Below, one piece after another: positions 48,263 to 56,903 of a stretch of DNA of 64,000 nt. The position numbers and the translations under genes were made by a program. The stretch's first letter is position 1, and every line of letters begins with the position of its first letter. Origin of the DNA: an uncultured Paracoccaceae bacterium (GTDB lineage Bacteria; Pseudomonadota; Alphaproteobacteria; Rhodobacterales; Rhodobacteraceae); the NCBI GenBank assembly GCA_947487205.1, contig CANKVU010000023.1, forward strand, positions 1 to 64,000, in the 5' to 3' direction. Below the pieces are notes generated by a model that did not search any database, was not told where the DNA came from, and saw nothing but the letters and a program-made list of their open reading frames with translations.

Positions 48263-48292
48263 ATGTAATGGCTACAGCGGCTGTAGCTTCAA
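48263..48292 (-). promoter_or_regulatory. MerR-type promoter of the CDF operon
   Basis: On the minus strand: -35 TTGAAG (48292-48287), a spacer with the perfect dyad CTACAGCCGCTGTAG (48286-48272), then TTACAT (48268-48263), 18 bp later, or TACATC at 19 bp. A long spacer filled by a dyad is the hallmark of ZntR/CueR/MerR targets. The same layout precedes the P-type ATPase gene at 61824-61853. Confidence 0.72.
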
Positions 48293-48303
48293 GGCCCGTT
48301 TCG

Positions 48304-48630
48304 TCACGTGCCGCGCGGTGCAACCAGAATGATCGTCGCGCCGACAAGACAGATCGCGGTACCGATCAGATCCCACCTGTCCGGACGTTCTCCCTCGGCC
48401 AGCCACATCCAGAGAACCGATGCCGCGATATAGACGCCGCCATAGGCTGCGAAGGCGCGCCCCGCCGCGACGGTGTCGACCTGAGCGAGCAGCCATCCGA
48501 AGAGCGCGAGTGCAAGAAGGCCCGGGGCCAGCCAGAGCGGCGAAGCACCGAGGCGCCACCATGCCCAGATGGCGAAGCAACCGGCGATCTCGGCCAGCGC
48601 GGCAAGCGGATAGGCAAGTGCGGCGGGCAT
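48304..48630 (-). CDS. ynfA: YnfA/UPF0060 family membrane protein
   Basis: The 108-residue protein has four helices and the family hallmarks [39 protein letters not shown] and [20 protein letters not shown]. The family is small-multidrug-resistance-like with no proven substrate here. It lies between the two CDF-type genes in the same orientation, upstream of the MerR-type promoter. Confidence 0.92.
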   Translation of the reverse strand: MPAALAYPLAALAEIAGCFAIWAWWRLGASPLWLAPGLLALALFGWLLAQVDTVAAGRAFAAYGGVYIAASVLWMWLAEGERPDRWDLIGTAICLVGATIILVAPRGT

Positions 48631-48662
48631 GTCAGGCGCGGCTCTAATTGCGGTTTTGCCCG

Positions 48663-49277
48663 CTATCCCACCGGATCGTCATGGACGGCCTTGTGGTGCT
48701 CTCCGTGGGCATCCCGCAGGATTTCGACGCCACCCCAGGCCGCGACCGCCGCCACCGCCACGCCGACGACCAGGTCGGGCCAGTTGCTGCCCAGCCAGGC
48801 CACCAGCCCGCCCGCGACGAGAATACCGAGATTGGCCACGAAATCGTTCAGGCTGAACGTGTTGGCGGCGCGCACGTTCACGTCCGGTTCCCGGATGCGG
48901 CGCAGCAGGATCACGCAGGCCAGGTTCACCACTGCCGCGATGATCGCCATGACGATCATGATGGGACCGAGGGGATCCGATCCTTCCAGGAAGCGTCGTC
49001 CCGCATCGAAAAGGATCCCGATGGCGAAGAGAATAAGGAGGCTGCCTGAAACGGTCGCGGCGATGCGCTTCCATCGGTCGGACCGCGACATGGCAAAAAG
49101 GCTGAGCGCGTAGACGAAGGCGTCGGACGTGTTGTCGAGCCCGTTGGCGATCAGGGCTGAAGAATCGCCGAACGCACCGCTGCCGAAAAAGCCGACAGCG
49201 ATGGCGACGTTCAGCCCGAGGACGATCCACAGGATGCGGCGTTGCCGGGCGTCTCGCGGATTGATCTTCTCGCTCAT
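48663..49277 (-). CDS. Short CDF-like cation transporter
   Basis: The 204-residue membrane protein has the CDF helix pattern: [20 protein letters not shown], then [20 protein letters not shown], and a final [20 protein letters not shown]. Metal-site residues differ from CzcD (DNTSD and NDFVA in place of HNFSD and HNLSD), and the cytoplasmic C-terminal domain is missing. It may carry a different ion. It is the first gene after the MerR regulator, 65 bases downstream. Confidence 0.8.
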   Translation of the reverse strand: MSEKINPRDARQRRILWIVLGLNVAIAVGFFGSGAFGDSSALIANGLDNTSDAFVYALSLFAMSRSDRWKRIAATVSGSLLILFAIGILFDAGRRFLEGSDPLGPIMIVMAIIAAVVNLACVILLRRIREPDVNVRAANTFSLNDFVANLGILVAGGLVAWLGSNWPDLVVGVAVAAVAAWGGVEILRDAHGEHHKAVHDDPVG

Positions 49278-49341
49278 ACCGTGCGCCTCTTGCCTGACAC
49301 CCGGACAGAGGAGGACGAGGCGCAGGTCCGGTTGCAGAACC

Positions 49342-49770
49342 TCACACCCCGATCTCCTCATGATCCGTCAGGCACTCGGAATGGTCGCGCAAGACCTCGA
49401 GCACCCGGCAATCCGCCGTTCTGCCGCCGCTGCATTCGCGCACCATCCGTCGAAGCTCGGTCTGCAGCGCTTCGAGCCGCGCCATCCGCCGCTCCACCTG
49501 CTTCAGCTGTCGCCGTGCGATCGTGTCGGCCTCCTGGCAGGGCCGGTCGGGGTGATCGCCGAGATCCAGTAGTTCGCGGATCGCGTCGAGCGAGAAGCCC
49601 AGCTGACGTGAATGCCGAATAAAGGACAACCGGTCGAGTTCGGCTTCGCCGTAGCGGCGCTGCCCGCCTTCGGTCCGGCCGGGCTCGGGCATCAGGCCGA
49701 TCTGCTCGTAGTAACGGATCGTCTGCACCTTGGTGCCGGTCTTCTTCGCCAGATTGCCAATCGTCAACAT
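49342..49770 (-). CDS. MerR-family metal regulator, ZntR-like
   Basis: The 142-residue regulator has HTH LTIGNLAKKTGTKVQTIRYY, QIGLMPEPGRTEGGQRRYGE and a dimerisation helix (QLKQVERRMARLEALQTELR). Metal-site cysteines lie in RPCQEADT and ECSGGRTADCRVLEVL, and the C-terminus is His-containing. This arrangement parallels ZntR and related Zn/Cd/Pb sensors. Likely targets are the two MerR-type promoters in the window plus its own gene; the flanking region 49785-49810 contains an imperfect dyad. Confidence 0.88.
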   Translation of the reverse strand: MLTIGNLAKKTGTKVQTIRYYEQIGLMPEPGRTEGGQRRYGEAELDRLSFIRHSRQLGFSLDAIRELLDLGDHPDRPCQEADTIARRQLKQVERRMARLEALQTELRRMVRECSGGRTADCRVLEVLRDHSECLTDHEEIGV

Positions 49771-49947
49771 CCGGGAGCTCCACCAAACGTATAGTCTTAG
49801 TAGGTTTACGGGAATGGATTGGCAAGGGCGTCCAGCCTTTCACATGCGCGTGACAGGGCTGCGGAGCCCGGGCGAAAGTGGTTGAACCTCCAGTGGCTAG
49901 AGGATGTATCCGCGTCGTTAACCAAGAACGGCAGGCAGGCGGGTCGC

Positions 49948-50556
49948 GTGACGCTGACACTCTTTCGGAAAGCGCTCTGGGCGCTGGCGGGTGTTGCGGC
50001 CCTGGCACTGGTCTGGCCACTCCTCTGGGCCGACTATCGCGCTGATCGTGCGCGGGCTGAAAGGGAACCGGCCTTCCAGGCTGATTTCGAGTTGACGGAT
50101 CACCGGGGGATGTTCCGCACGCAGGAGGATTTCGCAGGTCGGTGGATGCTGGTCTTCTTCGGCTTCGCCAACTGCCCGGATGTCTGCCCCACCACCCTCT
50201 CCGAGGTCGCCACCATCATGGAGGGTCTCGGCAACGATGCGGAGCAGGTCCAGCCGCTCTTCATCTCGATCGACCCCGAGCGCGACACGCCTTCGGCGCT
50301 TGCCGATTTTGTGCCGCGCTTCGAGGCAGGGATCATCGGACTAACCGGAACGCCCGATCAGATCGCGACGACCTCGCAGACATTCAAGATTTTCTACGAG
50401 AGGTTCGAGGAGGCCTCGGCACCGGATGGCTACACGATGAGCCATTCGTCCCAACTGTTCCTGTTCGGCCCGGAGGCGGGCTACGTCGCCTCTTGGGCCT
50501 ATAACACACCGGCAGAGGAGATCCTCGCCGATCTGCGGGAGCGGATCGCCCAATGA
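49948..50556 (+). CDS. SCO1/SenC family copper/thiol protein (first copy)
   Basis: The 202-residue protein is anchored by an N-terminal helix (LWALAGVAALALVWPLLWAD). It has the thioredoxin-fold copper site FFGFANCPDVCPTTLSE (CxxxC) and the distal His in YTMSHSSQLFLF. SCO proteins deliver copper or keep thiols reduced for the CuA site of cytochrome oxidase. GTG 49948 is the most likely start; an upstream frame to 49819 lacks family similarity. It overlaps dsbB, so it probably works in the same periplasmic thiol pathway. Confidence 0.88.
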   Translation: MTLTLFRKALWALAGVAALALVWPLLWADYRADRARAEREPAFQADFELTDHRGMFRTQEDFAGRWMLVFFGFANCPDVCPTTLSEVATIMEGLGNDAEQVQPLFISIDPERDTPSALADFVPRFEAGIIGLTGTPDQIATTSQTFKIFYERFEEASAPDGYTMSHSSQLFLFGPEAGYVASWAYNTPAEEILADLRERIAQ

Positions 50557-50978
50557 CACCGAGGCTCATCGGCGACGCCGCGCTCGCCAGCGCATGGATC
50601 TTGGCCCTCACCGCCTCGCTCGCCGTGCTGTTCGTCGGCGAGGTGCTGGGCCAGACGCCGTGCCTTCTATGCTGGTATCAGCGCGCATTCATGTTCCCGC
50701 TGACCATCGTTCTGGGCCTCGGACTGTGGTGGCAAGACCGTCGCGTCGGGCGTTACGGCGTGGTTCTCGCGCTTGCCGGCGGCGCCGTCGCGCTCTGGCA
50801 TTTGGGACTCTACGCCGATCTCATCCCCGAGCGCATCCAGCCCTGCACCGTAACAGGTCCGTCCTGCACCGACGCCGACCAACTCATTCTTGGTGTCCCC
50901 ATCCCGCTTTTGTCGTTTCTCGCCTTCGCACTCATCGCCGGCCTCTCGGCCGCTTCGCTCACCGATACCAAGAGATGA
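50553..50978 (+). CDS. dsbB: DsbB-like disulfide bond formation protein
   Basis: The 141-residue four-helix protein has QTPCLLCWYQRAFMFPL (CxxC) and a second periplasmic pair in IQPCTVTGPSCTD. It reoxidises the adjacent DsbA-family protein and passes electrons to quinone. It overlaps the SCO gene upstream and the dsbA-type gene downstream (both ATGA), giving a three-gene thiol-redox operon. Confidence 0.92.
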   Translation: MTPRLIGDAALASAWILALTASLAVLFVGEVLGQTPCLLCWYQRAFMFPLTIVLGLGLWWQDRRVGRYGVVLALAGGAVALWHLGLYADLIPERIQPCTVTGPSCTDADQLILGVPIPLLSFLAFALIAGLSAASLTDTKR

Positions 50979-51616
50979 CCCGGAAATACCTGATCCTCGG
51001 CGCGCTCGCGCTTGCCCTCGCCGTCTTCGTTGCTGCGGCCTGGTTCGGAACCCGCCCCGCGCCCGTCGCACCCGAGATGGCCGAGGCCCTGCTGCGCCCC
51101 TATTCGCCTATCCTGGGCCCGGAGGAGGCACCCGTCACTATCGTCGAGTTCCTCGACCCGGCCTGCGAGGCCTGCCGCGCCTTCTATCCCGTGGTGAAGG
51201 ACATCATGGCCGAGCATGGCGACGCCGTGCGCGTGGCAATCCGCTACACCCCGTTCCATGGGGAGGCGTCGGAAGAGGCGATCCGGGTTCTGGAAGCCGC
51301 TCGGATGCAGGGCGTCTTCGAGCCGGTGCTGGAAGCGCTCCTGCGCGAGCAGCCCCGCTGGGCGTCGCATGGCGCGCCGGAACCGGGCCTGATCCTCGAG
51401 ATCGCCGCATCGGCCGGTCTCGACGCCGAAGCCGCCAAGACGCAGATGCTGGCACCCGATGTCCTCGGCATCCTCAACCAGGACCGTGCGGATGTCGAAG
51501 CCGTCGGTGTGAGCGGGACGCCGACCTTCTTCGTCAACGGCAAGCCCCTCGATCCGTTCGGAGAGGCGGAGCTCCGGGCGCTGGTCGCGGCGGAAGTCGA
51601 GGCGGCTGAAAGCTGA
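50975..51616 (+). CDS. DsbA-family thiol:disulfide oxidoreductase (BdbD-like)
   Basis: The 213-residue protein has an N-terminal anchor (ILGALALALAVFVAAAWFG) and thioredoxin fold with catalytic CEAC in FLDPACEACRAFYPVV. It also has the cis-Pro loop VSGTPTFFVNGKPLD. It introduces disulfides in exported proteins and pairs with DsbB. The start overlaps the dsbB stop. Confidence 0.92.
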   Translation: MTRKYLILGALALALAVFVAAAWFGTRPAPVAPEMAEALLRPYSPILGPEEAPVTIVEFLDPACEACRAFYPVVKDIMAEHGDAVRVAIRYTPFHGEASEEAIRVLEAARMQGVFEPVLEALLREQPRWASHGAPEPGLILEIAASAGLDAEAAKTQMLAPDVLGILNQDRADVEAVGVSGTPTFFVNGKPLDPFGEAELRALVAAEVEAAES

Positions 51617-51656
51617 TCTGGCAGGACGCGCGATCGACAACCGAGAAGGAGCAGAA

Positions 51657-52121
51657 ATGAAGTCCATCCTCATCGCCATGCTCGTGGCCATGACCTTGCC
51701 CTTCGGCCTCGCGACATCCGCACGCGCCGGAGCCGGAGATGTCGTCGTCGAGAATGCATGGTCGCGTGCCTCCATCGGCACCTCCCGCCCCGGCGCGGCC
51801 TACATGGACATCCGCAATGCGGGCGACGAAGACGTCATGCTGACCGGGCTCCGGACAGACCTTGCCGGGATGCCCGAAATTCACCTGACCTCCACCAACG
51901 AGCAGGGCGTGAGCTCGATGAGCCCGGTGGGCGAGATCGCCATCGCACCCGGTGAGACTGTCGCACTCGCGCCCGGCGGTATGCACGCCATGCTGATGCA
52001 GCTGAGACGACCGATGGAAGAGGGCGAGACCTTCCCGCTCACGCTCCTATTCTCCGACGGCGGTGAGGTGACGGTCGAAGTGCCGATCCGCGGCATCGCG
52101 GCGCGCGGGCCGGACGACTGA
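51657..52121 (+). CDS. PCu(A)C-type periplasmic copper chaperone
   Basis: The 154-residue protein has a signal peptide ending ARA. Copper ligands follow the pattern H-M-x10-M-x21-H-x-M in MPEIHLTSTNEQGVSSM and PGGMHAMLMQLRRP. PCu(A)C delivers Cu(I) to the CuA or CuB site of cytochrome c oxidase together with SCO. GAAGGAG precedes the start, and the SCO gene follows by one-base overlap. Confidence 0.92.
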   Translation: MKSILIAMLVAMTLPFGLATSARAGAGDVVVENAWSRASIGTSRPGAAYMDIRNAGDEDVMLTGLRTDLAGMPEIHLTSTNEQGVSSMSPVGEIAIAPGETVALAPGGMHAMLMQLRRPMEEGETFPLTLLFSDGGEVTVEVPIRGIAARGPDD

Positions 52122-52747
52122 TGCGGCGACGCAGTGTTCTTGGATACGGCGCCGCAGCTTTCGGCGTGATCGGGCTGACACTTGTCGCGGGCTGGTGGCG
52201 GGTCGACGGTCCCGGCGCGCCGCAAGCTGTTGGCGCGCGCCCGCTACCGCTCACCGAGATGGAGTTCAGCCTTACGGATCATGAAGACCGCACGGTCGGA
52301 CCGGAGACGTTGATCGGATCGCCAACCATCGCCTTCTTCGGCTTCACCTATTGTCCTGACGTATGCCCGACCACGCTTACGGACATTTCCGATTGGCTGG
52401 ACGCATTGGAAGGGGATGCGGAGAAACTGAATGTCGTCTTCATCACGGTCGATCCGGAGCGGGACACCGTGGAGGCGATGGCGGAGTACGTCGATTACTT
52501 CCACCCGGCGATCCGGGGCTGGACCGGTACGGAGCGGCAGATAGCCCGAGCGGTTGAAGGTTTTCGGGCGACCTACGAAAAGGTTCCGACCGAGAACGGC
52601 GGCTACACGATGAACCACACGGCGAGCGTCTTCCTGTTCGACGCGCAGGGACGCTTCGTGACCACCATCGACTACCACGAACCGAGAGAATTCGCGGTGC
52701 CGAAGATTCGCCGCGCAATGAACGAAGAAGAAGCAGAGGGGGCATAA
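52121..52747 (+). CDS. SCO1/SenC family protein (second copy)
   Basis: The 208-residue protein has a twin-arginine-like N-terminus (MRRRSVLGYGAAAF), the copper site GFTYCPDVCPTTLTDISD and distal His in YTMNHTASVFLF. It is coupled to the PCu(A)C gene, an arrangement used for delivering copper to the oxidase. It overlaps the M23 peptidase start by one base. Confidence 0.92.
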   Translation: MRRRSVLGYGAAAFGVIGLTLVAGWWRVDGPGAPQAVGARPLPLTEMEFSLTDHEDRTVGPETLIGSPTIAFFGFTYCPDVCPTTLTDISDWLDALEGDAEKLNVVFITVDPERDTVEAMAEYVDYFHPAIRGWTGTERQIARAVEGFRATYEKVPTENGGYTMNHTASVFLFDAQGRFVTTIDYHEPREFAVPKIRRAMNEEEAEGA

Positions 52748-54132
52748 TGAGGTTGAGATACTGGGCAGCAGGATTGGCGATGACCGGCAGTGCGATGGCG
52801 ATGGCAACGGTACCGACCGGCACGGCCATGAGCGAGCCGGTCGCACCGGGCCCGGCCGAGGCGGCTCTGGGGATGCCCGGGCCCGTCGCGTTTTCGGAAA
52901 AGCTGGACGCCGTTGCGCTCGATGCCGCCCTCGCGGTGCCGGCCCGGGATCTTGACACCCTATCTCTGGCCTTTCCGACAGAAGCACAGGTCGTGCCGAT
53001 CGCCGGGAATCCCCCGCTCAAGGCCGACCCTCAGCCGATCATATGGTCGCGCGAAATTGCTTCCGGCGAGACACTCGACGCGCTTCTGACGCAAGCCGGC
53101 CTTGCCAAGGCGGATCGCGATGAAGCGGCGCTGGCACTTGGAGTCGAATACGATCTCCGGCGCCTGCAACCGGGCTTCGGGGTGACAGTCACGATGATGC
53201 CGGAGGGCATCCTGCGCAGCGTCGTTCTGGACGTCGAGGACGGCATGCGGATCGAAGCGATCTTCGGCGCCCAGCCCGAGATCCGTGTCGTGACCCCCGA
53301 CCCGGAAACCGCGACCCTGGCTGGAAAGGTTCGTATCGCGAGCTCACTCTTCGCGGCGCTCGACGAGGCGGGCATACCGGAGCGTTTCGCCGTCGATCTG
53401 GCGCAAATCCTGGGGGGCACCGTGGATTTTCGCCGCGATCTCAGTGGCGACGAAACGCTGCGCGTCCTCTGGCGCGAGGCGCGCCTGGAGGGTGAGATCA
53501 TCGGGCAACCCGAGATTGCCTTCGCTGCGCTCGATCTTGGGAACGCGCTTTACGAGATCGTCTGGCCCGAGGACGGCACGGGCCGGGCCACGGTCTATCT
53601 CGATGGGGAGGTGGTTCGCGTCTTTGCCCAGCCTGTGGAGGGGTCGCGGCTCAGCTCCGTCTTCGGCCAGCGCAAGCATCCCATCTACGGCAATGTGCGC
53701 ATGCATACCGGTGTCGATTTCGCAGCCTCACGCGGGACGCCGGTGCATGCGACGGCGCCGGGGCGCATCGCCTTCATCGGTCGCCGGGGCGGCTACGGGC
53801 GCGTCGTCGAGATCGCTCACGGCACGGAGACCATGACGCGCTATGCGCATCTGAGCGCCGTGCCCGAGGGCCTTGCCAAAGGTCAGCGTGTCTCGGCTGG
53901 CGACATGATCGGACGGGTCGGGGCGACCGGAACGGCGACGGGGCCGAACCTGCACTACGAGGTGCGCGTGGACGGGCGTCCGACCGACCCGCTGTCCGAT
54001 GAGCGTCTTGCGGAGGCTATCGAGCACGAAGCGCAGGACGGCGCGGGCCTGGGTCGGCTGACCGAGGCGCGTACGCGCCTCGAGGATGCGCTCTCCTTGG
54101 ATCTTGCATCGAGCATTCCCGAAAGGCTCTGA
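52747..54132 (+). CDS. M23-family (LytM) zinc metallopeptidase
   Basis: The 461-residue exported protein has an N-terminal signal, then a middle region with a LysM/OapA-like ISWSREIASGETLDALL segment (about residues 95-160). The C-terminal M23 domain carries Zn ligands in RMHTGVDFAAS and LHYEVRVDGRP with TRYAHLSAV between. It should cut peptidoglycan cross-links. Its place among copper and thiol genes is unexpected but the coupling (one-base overlap) is clear. Confidence 0.9.
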   Translation: MRLRYWAAGLAMTGSAMAMATVPTGTAMSEPVAPGPAEAALGMPGPVAFSEKLDAVALDAALAVPARDLDTLSLAFPTEAQVVPIAGNPPLKADPQPIIWSREIASGETLDALLTQAGLAKADRDEAALALGVEYDLRRLQPGFGVTVTMMPEGILRSVVLDVEDGMRIEAIFGAQPEIRVVTPDPETATLAGKVRIASSLFAALDEAGIPERFAVDLAQILGGTVDFRRDLSGDETLRVLWREARLEGEIIGQPEIAFAALDLGNALYEIVWPEDGTGRATVYLDGEVVRVFAQPVEGSRLSSVFGQRKHPIYGNVRMHTGVDFAASRGTPVHATAPGRIAFIGRRGGYGRVVEIAHGTETMTRYAHLSAVPEGLAKGQRVSAGDMIGRVGATGTATGPNLHYEVRVDGRPTDPLSDERLAEAIEHEAQDGAGLGRLTEARTRLEDALSLDLASSIPERL

Positions 54133-54285
54133 ACCATGAGAGATCTACTTGCCGCGATGACGACCGCCACCGGCGTCCATCCTGCCACCAATGCTCCGAC
54201 CGAAGCGGACCGGGTCCACGATGGCATCCTCAGTCGCGATGACGGATCGACGGTCGTCTTCGCGCGCGACGAAGGAAACTGCTCG

Positions 54286-54591
54286 GTGTCGCAAGAACGG
54301 GCTACGGGCAAGACGATCATCCTTTTCGCAGGGTTGCTGGCGCTTGGGGGCTGCGCTGTTCCCTCCGGGGAGGTCGTGGGCCCGGAGCCGACCATATCCC
54401 CCGAAGTGCTGATGCAGCTGAGCGCCTTGGCCGCCCCCTACCAAGATCTGCAGTCGGTGCGTCTGCGGCCCGGGGACGGGTGCTACTGGTACCGGCATGT
54501 CGGGCCGGTGGAGGCGACCATGCTGCCGCTCCGCACGCCTGAAGGACGCCCGATCTGCACTCAGGCCAGGGCGCAGGCGGGGGGCTCGTGA
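54286..54591 (+). CDS. Small lipoprotein of unknown function
   Basis: The 101-residue protein starts at GTG with AAGGA eight bases upstream (MSQERATGKTIILFAGLLAL) and has the lipobox LALGGC. The mature part is short with two cysteines (GDGCYWY, PICTQA). A longer frame from ATG 54136 exists, but it would place the signal sequence 50 residues inside the protein. It could be a substrate of the LspA and Lnt encoded nearby. Confidence 0.6.
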   Translation: MSQERATGKTIILFAGLLALGGCAVPSGEVVGPEPTISPEVLMQLSALAAPYQDLQSVRLRPGDGCYWYRHVGPVEATMLPLRTPEGRPICTQARAQAGGS

Positions 54592-54734
54592 ATGGGCCTG
54601 TGCCTGCGCTAGAAACCGACATGTCGAGCCCAGTCAGAGCCTTTCTTTGCCTGGAAGGTCGCAAGCAAGGAACGGGGGATCGATGCACGTCCGCCCCTGC
54701 CGGAAAGGGCGGTTTGCAGGGGTGCAGAAAACGA

Positions 54735-55406
54735 TCAGCTATGCGCTGTGACCGGCCCGTCGCCCTCGGCCGGATAGAGGAAGGCCGTTACCCCGGTTTC
54801 GACCCGCTCGTAGAGGTCGTTGATATGGGGCATGACCATGCGCACGCACCCCGAACTCGCCCGGCTGCCGATCGAACGGGGGTAAGGTGTTCCGTGGATC
54901 CGAAGATACGTGTCGCGGTCGCCGACATAGAGATAGAGCGCGCGCGACCCGAGCGCGTTTCGAGGACCGGGTTCCATCCCTTCTTCGTACTGGGCGTAGG
55001 CGTCCGGCTCCCTCTCGATCATCGCCTGCGTCGGGGTCCAGTGCGGCCACTCCACCTTGCGCCGGATCGTGTAGGTGCCCGGCTCGTAAAGACCGCCCCG
55101 CCCGATTGCCACGCCATAGCGCATGGCGGTTCCGCCCGCTTCGATATGGTAGAGATACCGCGCGGTCGCATCGACATGGATGTCTCCGGGCACCAACCCC
55201 GGCCGCGCCTCGACCCGTTGCGGCAGCAGACGCGGGTGCAGGCCCCAGGGGTTCGTCGTGGCAGGAACGTAATTCGGCGGCGTCACCTGCGTGTCCCAGG
55301 CGCTCTTCTGAGCCTCCGTCGGCCAAGTGCTTGCGAGAACGGGTCCGGCGATCGGCGCGGAGACCATCGCGGCGGTCGTCGCAATAAAATGGCGTCTGGT
55401 CAGCAT
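54735..55406 (-). CDS. L,D-transpeptidase (YkuD domain)
   Basis: The 223-residue protein has a Tat-type signal (MLTRRHFIATTAAMVSAPIA). The YkuD core includes IHVDATARYLYHIEAGGTAM, the catalytic motif YLRIHGTPYPRSIGSRASSG, then CVRMVMPHINDLYERV (Cys nucleophile). It forms 3-3 peptidoglycan links or attaches proteins to the wall. It is transcribed opposite to its neighbours. Confidence 0.92.
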   Translation of the reverse strand: MLTRRHFIATTAAMVSAPIAGPVLASTWPTEAQKSAWDTQVTPPNYVPATTNPWGLHPRLLPQRVEARPGLVPGDIHVDATARYLYHIEAGGTAMRYGVAIGRGGLYEPGTYTIRRKVEWPHWTPTQAMIEREPDAYAQYEEGMEPGPRNALGSRALYLYVGDRDTYLRIHGTPYPRSIGSRASSGCVRMVMPHINDLYERVETGVTAFLYPAEGDGPVTAHS

Positions 55407-55618
55407 TTTGGAGATACGCTCCCGGGAGTCTTTTGTGTTTCAGAGCTTCCTGCGAAGCATCCCTTCAGCCTAGAAAAGATGCCTGCGGATGTCTCGCGTA
55501 CTCACATGGGTGTGACCGAGCATCCCTTTGCGGGCCGCTCCGACGCGCAAGGCATACGCGGCCGCAAGAGGCTAACGTCGCAGTTTTCGTCGATTTCCCC
55601 GTCTTCTCAGGAGAGGCC

Positions 55619-56401
55619 ATGAACGAGTTGTCCCCGATCGCTCTCGGCTTCTTCGGCAGCCTTGCCGCTGGATCTTTAACCGCCATCGGCGCCGTGCCGG
55701 TGCTTTTCGGCCGGGTCCCGTCCCGGGCCACCCGCGATATGGCGCTCGGCTTCGCGGCCGGCGTGATGCTGGCGGCGTCCTTCTTTTCGCTGATCATTCC
55801 CGCGCTGGATGCGGCCGAGCCCATGTTCGAGAACGGCGCGATGCCCGCCGGCATCGTGTGCGTCTCGATCTTGCTCGGGATGGGTGCGGTCGCACTGATG
55901 AACGAGCGCCTGCCGCACGAGCATTTCAGGACCGGGCGCGAGGGACCGGAAGCGGCATCGTTGCGGCGCGTCTGGCTCTTCATCATCGCGATCACCATCC
56001 ACAATTTCCCCGAGGGTCTGGCGGTCGGCGTGGGCTTCGGCGCGGACGGGTTGTCCGGCGGCCTGCCGCTCGCGATCGGCATCGGGCTCCAGAACGCGCC
56101 AGAGGGACTGGCGGTCGCTGTGTCGCTCCTCGGCGAGGGTTATCACAAGGCCCGCGCATGGGGCATTGCGGCCCTGACCGGCCTGGTGGAGCCGGTGGGC
56201 GGCCTTCTGGGTGCCGGGATCATCACGTTGTCCCAGCCGCTCCTGCCCTGGGGTCTCGCCTTTGCGGCCGGCGCGATGCTCTACGTCATCAGTCACGAGA
56301 TCATCCCCGAGACCCATCGCAGCGGGCATCAGAACCGCGCGACACTTGGCTTGGCTATAGGCCTGGTCCTGATGCTCTTCCTGGACGTTTGGCTGGGATG
56401 A
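55619..56401 (+). CDS. ZIP-family metal transporter
   Basis: The 260-residue protein has eight helices. The metal path residues are in ITIHNFPEGLAVGVGFG (helix IV) and LQNAPEGLAVAVSL (helix V), with LVEPVGGLLGA and VISHEIIPETH later. ZIP proteins import Zn, Fe or other divalent metals. GGAGAGG precedes the ATG. It overlaps lspA by ATGA, linking import of metal to lipoprotein processing genes. Confidence 0.92.
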   Translation: MNELSPIALGFFGSLAAGSLTAIGAVPVLFGRVPSRATRDMALGFAAGVMLAASFFSLIIPALDAAEPMFENGAMPAGIVCVSILLGMGAVALMNERLPHEHFRTGREGPEAASLRRVWLFIIAITIHNFPEGLAVGVGFGADGLSGGLPLAIGIGLQNAPEGLAVAVSLLGEGYHKARAWGIAALTGLVEPVGGLLGAGIITLSQPLLPWGLAFAAGAMLYVISHEIIPETHRSGHQNRATLGLAIGLVLMLFLDVWLG

Positions 56402-56892
56402 CGGCAATGAAATCTTCCAGTTCTTATCTCTCCATTGCAGGGGGCGTTGCCGTAGCGGCATTCGCACTCGATCAGGCAACGAAGGCGCTAGCCGCCGCGA
56501 ACGCTGAAATCCTCGCCAGAGGCCTTGCCGTCGCTCCCGGTTTCAACCTCACTTTTCACCGCAATTCCGGCGTGAGCTTCGGCCTGCTGGACGACGTGCC
56601 GTCCTTCGTCCTGGTGGCGCTCGCTCTGGCCATCATCGCCTGGCTTACGGTCCGCGTGTTCCGGGCCGAACGGTTGGGTGATGCCATCGGCTACGGGCTG
56701 ATCCTGGGCGGCGCGATTGGCAACGTGACGGACAGGCTTAGGTTCGGTGGCGTGACCGACTTTCTCGACTTCTATGTCGGAGGGGCACACTGGCCTGCCT
56801 TCAACCTTGCCGACACGGCAATCCTTTGTGGCTTGGTCATGCTTGTGCTCTGGTCGTATCATCCGGTCCGCCGGCAGTCGGACGCGACTTGA
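56398..56892 (+). CDS. lspA: Lipoprotein signal peptidase (LspA)
   Basis: The 164-residue membrane aspartyl peptidase has FHRNSGVSFGLLDD, IGNVTDRLRFGGVTDFLDFY (first catalytic Asp region) and PAFNLADTAILCGL (second Asp). LspA cleaves prolipoproteins at the lipobox Cys. LspA homologues are known in metal-resistance operons (for example pbrBC), and a plasmid copy beside ZIP and Lnt fits that theme. Confidence 0.94.
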   Translation: MTAMKSSSSYLSIAGGVAVAAFALDQATKALAAANAEILARGLAVAPGFNLTFHRNSGVSFGLLDDVPSFVLVALALAIIAWLTVRVFRAERLGDAIGYGLILGGAIGNVTDRLRFGGVTDFLDFYVGGAHWPAFNLADTAILCGLVMLVLWSYHPVRRQSDAT

Positions 56893-56903
56893 TCGGACGC
56901 TTG

